From: Pestalotiopsis fici W106-1
Lineage: Eukaryota; Ascomycota; Sordariomycetes; Amphisphaeriales; Sporocadaceae
Reading direction: 5' to 3'
Assembly: GCF_000516985.1 (NCBI RefSeq)
Contig: NW_006917098.1
Span: forward strand, 2,232,001-2,296,000
Length of the DNA stretch: 64,000 bases
The translations under genes were made by a program, and so were the position numbers. This document shows, in pieces, positions 60,529-64,000 of this stretch. The first letter of the stretch is position 1. Each line of letters opens with the position of its first letter. The notes below the pieces were generated by a model. It was not told the DNA's origin, made no database searches, and worked only from the letters and a program-made list of their open reading frames with translations.

Positions 60529-61887
60529 TGAGTTGCTCGCAGCCTGGCGAGTTTGTGTACATTAGTGTGTATGATATATCGGAGTCGTTGATGACCAGAA
60601 TGGAGCGTCATGAACGAAATGGAAAGGGATGGAATATCTCAAACTCATCACAGTAACGGCGTTTAGGATCTGTATGGCTCTTTGAATTGGGGACCAGCAG
60701 GGGGTTGCTTTTTTCTTGTTTTGTTTCCCAACACTGGTGGCGTTTAGCATGATACACACGACACTGCGTAAGAGTTGCCCGACTACGAATTTTGAGTCTG
60801 GGGGTCTGCAATGATGGCGAGGGACTGCGTTACAAGTCATACCATGAGCGTGACTGGAATTTTTGGGTACACGCAGTTTTTTTATTGTGACTTGCGAGCC
60901 ATGAAAGGCAGCACCTCTACAGCAGGAGTCATTAGAAAGGCATAGGAAAAGCACATAATTAGTGGTAGAAGGTACATAGATCCAGCTAGCTACCTAAAAA
61001 CCGATTTTAATCAATTTTTACCTCCAAGGCGATTCGATTTCATGACAATGGTTGGTTGCTTCCTAGATATATATCATGGCCCATTGTTGGTCATGAGAAG
61101 AAAACAGCCAAGAGCAGTTCTGGCAACATACGTAGCGGGTGATGCTGGATATGTGGAAACACTTCACTAGAACAGGCAAGACGACGGAGCAGACGAAAAA
61201 GCCATGGTGTAGTATCGTAGAAAATATGGCATCATGATGTCGGGAATGGTATTGTTTGGGGGTTTCGACTATACAGTTATCCTCATGAAGTGAGAAAGAA
61301 AAGAAAAGGTATCGATCGATCCGTCGATAAAACGGAACCATAAAAAAAATGGCAATGCCAGACCGGCCCCTCCAAGGAAAATATCTCCAAGAATCATCTC
61401 CGACGCCATCCTCCGCAGCCCTTTGCATTTGTAATTCAGTTTGCCGCAGCCCATTCATCCATCCATTCGTCCATCCCTCCATCCCAATTATACATTTGGA
61501 TTTCCCTCCGCGCTCCGCGGGGCGGCTGTCATTGCTTTGTATCATGGGCCACTATGCCTTGGAATATCGCGTACAATGTTTCCATGGCCCTCGTGATTAC
61601 CATTGTGCTGAAACACTTTCTAGCATCATGAGTAACCTTTCCCTATTCTATTCCTCGAAATGTAAAGTAAAAAAAGGAAGAAAAATGTTTTCCGCTGTCA
61701 TCAACCCTTATATAACATGAAAAGACTTTCCGCCGAGTGACTCCGTCCATGGGGTACAATGATAATGTGGTATAACGCTTCTTCTTTTGACCATTGAAAC
61801 GCCGAGAAGATGCATTTGGTTGCTTGCTCCGTGTATTTGCAGGCATGTGGTACGGTGGATGCAATGTTGATATTAATTGAACACACA
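60529..61887. other. Convergent intergenic region
   Basis: 3' flanks of the Fru-2,6-P2 enzyme and histidine kinase genes. Open frames on the minus strand (60562-60954, 61063-61545) have no recognisable features. No supported gene. Confidence 0.6.
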
Positions 61888-64000
61888 TCAAAAGAATTTG
61901 GACATGGCCGTGCTCAAGTCGACAAAGTCGACAGGCTTCGTGACATAGTCGCTGAAACCGGCCTCGACACATTTCTCTTGGACGTCGGACATGACATTGG
62001 CTGACAGGGCAATGATGGGCAGTCTACTATGGTTGTTCTGCTTCTCCCACGCTCGAATGTCGCGACAAGCTTGATAGCCGTCCTTTCGAGGCATGTGAAG
62101 GTCGCACTATAAATCTGATTAGCTTCAGAAGTTCTCGCGCGGCGGCGATGTTGAGCACTTACCAATATAAGCTTGTAGAATCCGGGTGGCCGGGAGAAGA
62201 CCTTCTCCGTACACTCAACGCCGTCGTTGGCAATTTCTGCCACGATACCAACCTTCTTGAGATACCTGACAAGGACCTTTTGATTGACCGGATTGTCTTC
62301 GACGAGCAGCACCTTATAGCCCTTGTTGCCAATCCGCTTCTCAATATCAATGTAACTTTGCCGTGTAGTCTCCACCATCTGTGCAGCACTCGAGCGATTC
62401 CGGTCAATGCTGAGATCTCGCAGTTTTGCTGGATCAAAGACAGCGGCAAACCGTGACGGTTTGACTGGCTTGTAGATGAAGGTGGCAAAGTTGCCTTCAA
62501 GAAGCTCTGGGTGGCCATTCTCGGAAGCGAGTTTGATGACAGCTTGGCGTTGCAGAGAATCAGAAAGAACAAGGACTGTGGTCTTACCACTTGAGGAAGC
62601 CTTGATTCTTTCCATGACTCTGACTATCTCCTCGGCAGAAGGCAGGTTGAGGACAATGTGCGTAAAGGTGACCGACTCTTCCCCTCCTATCAACTTTCGA
62701 GCCTCTTCGACAGTAGCTAATGCTGTGATCTGGTGAGGCACATCTTTGGGCAGTGTTATTTCAATATGTTTCGTCGTAGCTTCCCTGCTGAAAGTCTGCG
62801 GACAGATGATGAGAATTGAGTACATCGGAGGTCTAAACTGATCAATCTTTGCAGAAAATCTCAACAGGTCTGGCGTCGGTGTGTCACTGATAGAAAGTCC
62901 AGCAAGGGGCATCTCGAGCTTCATCTGGGACAGATCTTGACCACTAGCCTTGGCTGCTTCGCTGAAATGCGCCAGACCAGCATTGGCGGACGATGTAGAA
63001 GACGCCGTAGTAATTTGTGACCGCGCCGAGCGGATCGAGGGATCAGAACCGGCTGAAGACGTGAGTTCAGGCGATACAAGACTCGCATCCGAAGAGGGAC
63101 TATCCCTGGATGACAGTTCCGCAATCTTTTGTGACGAGAACGGTTGGGCTGTCAGTGTCGGTGACACATGTTGTTCCGCAGTCTTTTGCTGTACAGGCGC
63201 CGCGGGCGGTGAGAGCGGTACACCGGGATGATCCGATGCTGTGGGAAGGCCGAATTTGGCTGTAAAGGTAAATGTTGAACCCTTGCCTGGCACTGCAGAG
63301 CCGTCCATCTTGCCGCCGTGCAGTTCGACAAGTTGTCGTGAAATCACCAGCCCCAATCCACTTCCACCATGTTGGCGGGTGCTGCTTCCATCGATTTGAC
63401 TGAAAGGCTTGAAGATGAGCTCCGACTCTTCTTTAGTAAAGCCTCGACCAGTGTCAATAATGGAAAACTCCAATATAATGGAGTGCTCATCGCGTTCTTG
63501 ACGCTGTATAACTTTGCAACGACTGAAGACTTCGCCTTGGCTAGTGAACTTGATGGCGTTGCCTATAACGTTGAGAAGCACTTGGCGGATTCGAACCTTG
63601 TCACCCTTCACCCAGGAGGGCACATCTTGTTCCACAACATAGTTGAGCTCCAGTCGTTTGGCAATGGCCATGGTGGAAACCAGCTCGTTGACATCCTCAA
63701 TGAGGGATCGAGTGTGGAACCATTCGAAGTTGAGCTTCATCATGCCCGCATCAACCTTGGAAAGATCAAGAATATCGTTGATAATCATGAGCAGGCTGTT
63801 TGCGCTTGTCTGAATTGTATTCGTGTAGTCCCTCTGCTCCTCATTGAGTATCGTGTCCTGGAGGAAGCTTACCATGCCAGAAATTCCAATCAGAGGCGTC
63901 CGAATCTCATGCGACATATTGCTGAGGAAGCGAGACTTGGACTCCATAGCCTCCTTGAGCTTGGCTTCAAGTAGCTTGTGATCGTTGATATCGGTGGCAG
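61888..64000 (-). CDS. Hybrid histidine kinase, 5' partial
   Basis: Two-component phosphorelay kinase that would pass phosphate to an HPt protein. Exons on the minus strand: 64000-62163 (continues beyond the window) and 62106-61888; the 56-bp intron joins FYKLIL to CDLHMPRKDG. In order: the end of a PAS/PAC-like domain (ATDINDHKLLEAKLKEA); HisKA with the phosphoacceptor His in SRFLSNMSHEIRTPL; HATPase_c with the N box NVIGNAIKF, G1 DTGRGF and G2 GGSGLGL; a Ser/Pro-rich linker; a receiver-like fold without the acceptor Asp (YSILIICPQTF, HIVLNLP, TTVLVLSDS, FIYKPVKP); and a full receiver with VLLVEDNPVN, the acceptor Asp in CDLHMP, ALSAN and TKPVDF. The sensor region lies upstream. I could not assign it to a fungal HHK group from this part. 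Confidence 0.93.

Noticed and set aside
1..64000. CRISPR arrays, insertion sequences, bacterial-type operons
   Set aside because: None seen. The spliced genes and fungal families show eukaryotic nuclear DNA, and the tandem repeats are simple microsatellites without spacers.

Overview
The window is nuclear DNA of a filamentous ascomycete. Genes carry short introns (about 50-160 bp) with GTRNGT donors, CTAAC/CTGAC-type branch sites and YAG acceptors. The proteins are typical of Sordariomycetes, and the velvet protein VeA, the Pho80-like cyclin and the Spt23/Mga2-type membrane transcription factor fit Hypocreales best. That placement is an inference from gene content, not a phylogeny. A 100-N scaffold gap lies at 6779-6878.

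Layout. 1-6428 (+): NADH-dependent glutamate synthase GLT1, missing only its N-terminus. 7406-10195 (-): VID28/GID5-type armadillo protein of the GID ubiquitin ligase. 13239-17588 (+): three small genes in a row, a Pho80-like cyclin, EMC10 and the H2A.Z chaperone CHZ1. 17589-30534: a nearly 13-kb stretch with no convincing protein gene. 30535-35041 (+): velvet regulator veA followed by an unrecognised, largely disordered protein. 36537-40963 (-): Spt23/Mga2-type membrane-tethered transcription factor. 45614-47614 (-): CPA1 Na+/H+ antiporter with a splicing or frame problem. 48969-50266 (-): RNase H1. 51230-52718 (-): TAD3, the non-catalytic subunit of the tRNA A34 deaminase. 57612 or 58297-60528 (+): 6-phosphofructo-2-kinase/fructose-2,6-bisphosphatase. 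61888-64000 (-): hybrid histidine kinase, cut by the window end.

The genes do not form an operon or an obvious biosynthetic cluster. They are mostly housekeeping and regulatory. Two loosely shared themes appear, by family knowledge only: control of central carbon metabolism (GID complex subunit, Fru-2,6-P2 enzyme) and nutrient or environment sensing (Pho80-like cyclin, VeA, Mga2-like factor, histidine kinase).

No obviously novel multi-gene system was found. The best leads are: retention of the last Mga2-like intron would release a factor without its membrane anchor; RNase H1 has two in-frame starts that fit mitochondrial and nuclear forms; the histidine kinase carries a degenerate receiver before its true receiver; the Fru-2,6-P2 enzyme has an extra upstream coding exon; the cyclin start is overlapped by a short uORF; and the antiporter has a junction that does not keep frame with canonical splice sites. 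All exon boundaries were read by eye from reading frame and splice consensus; none is supported here by RNA data.
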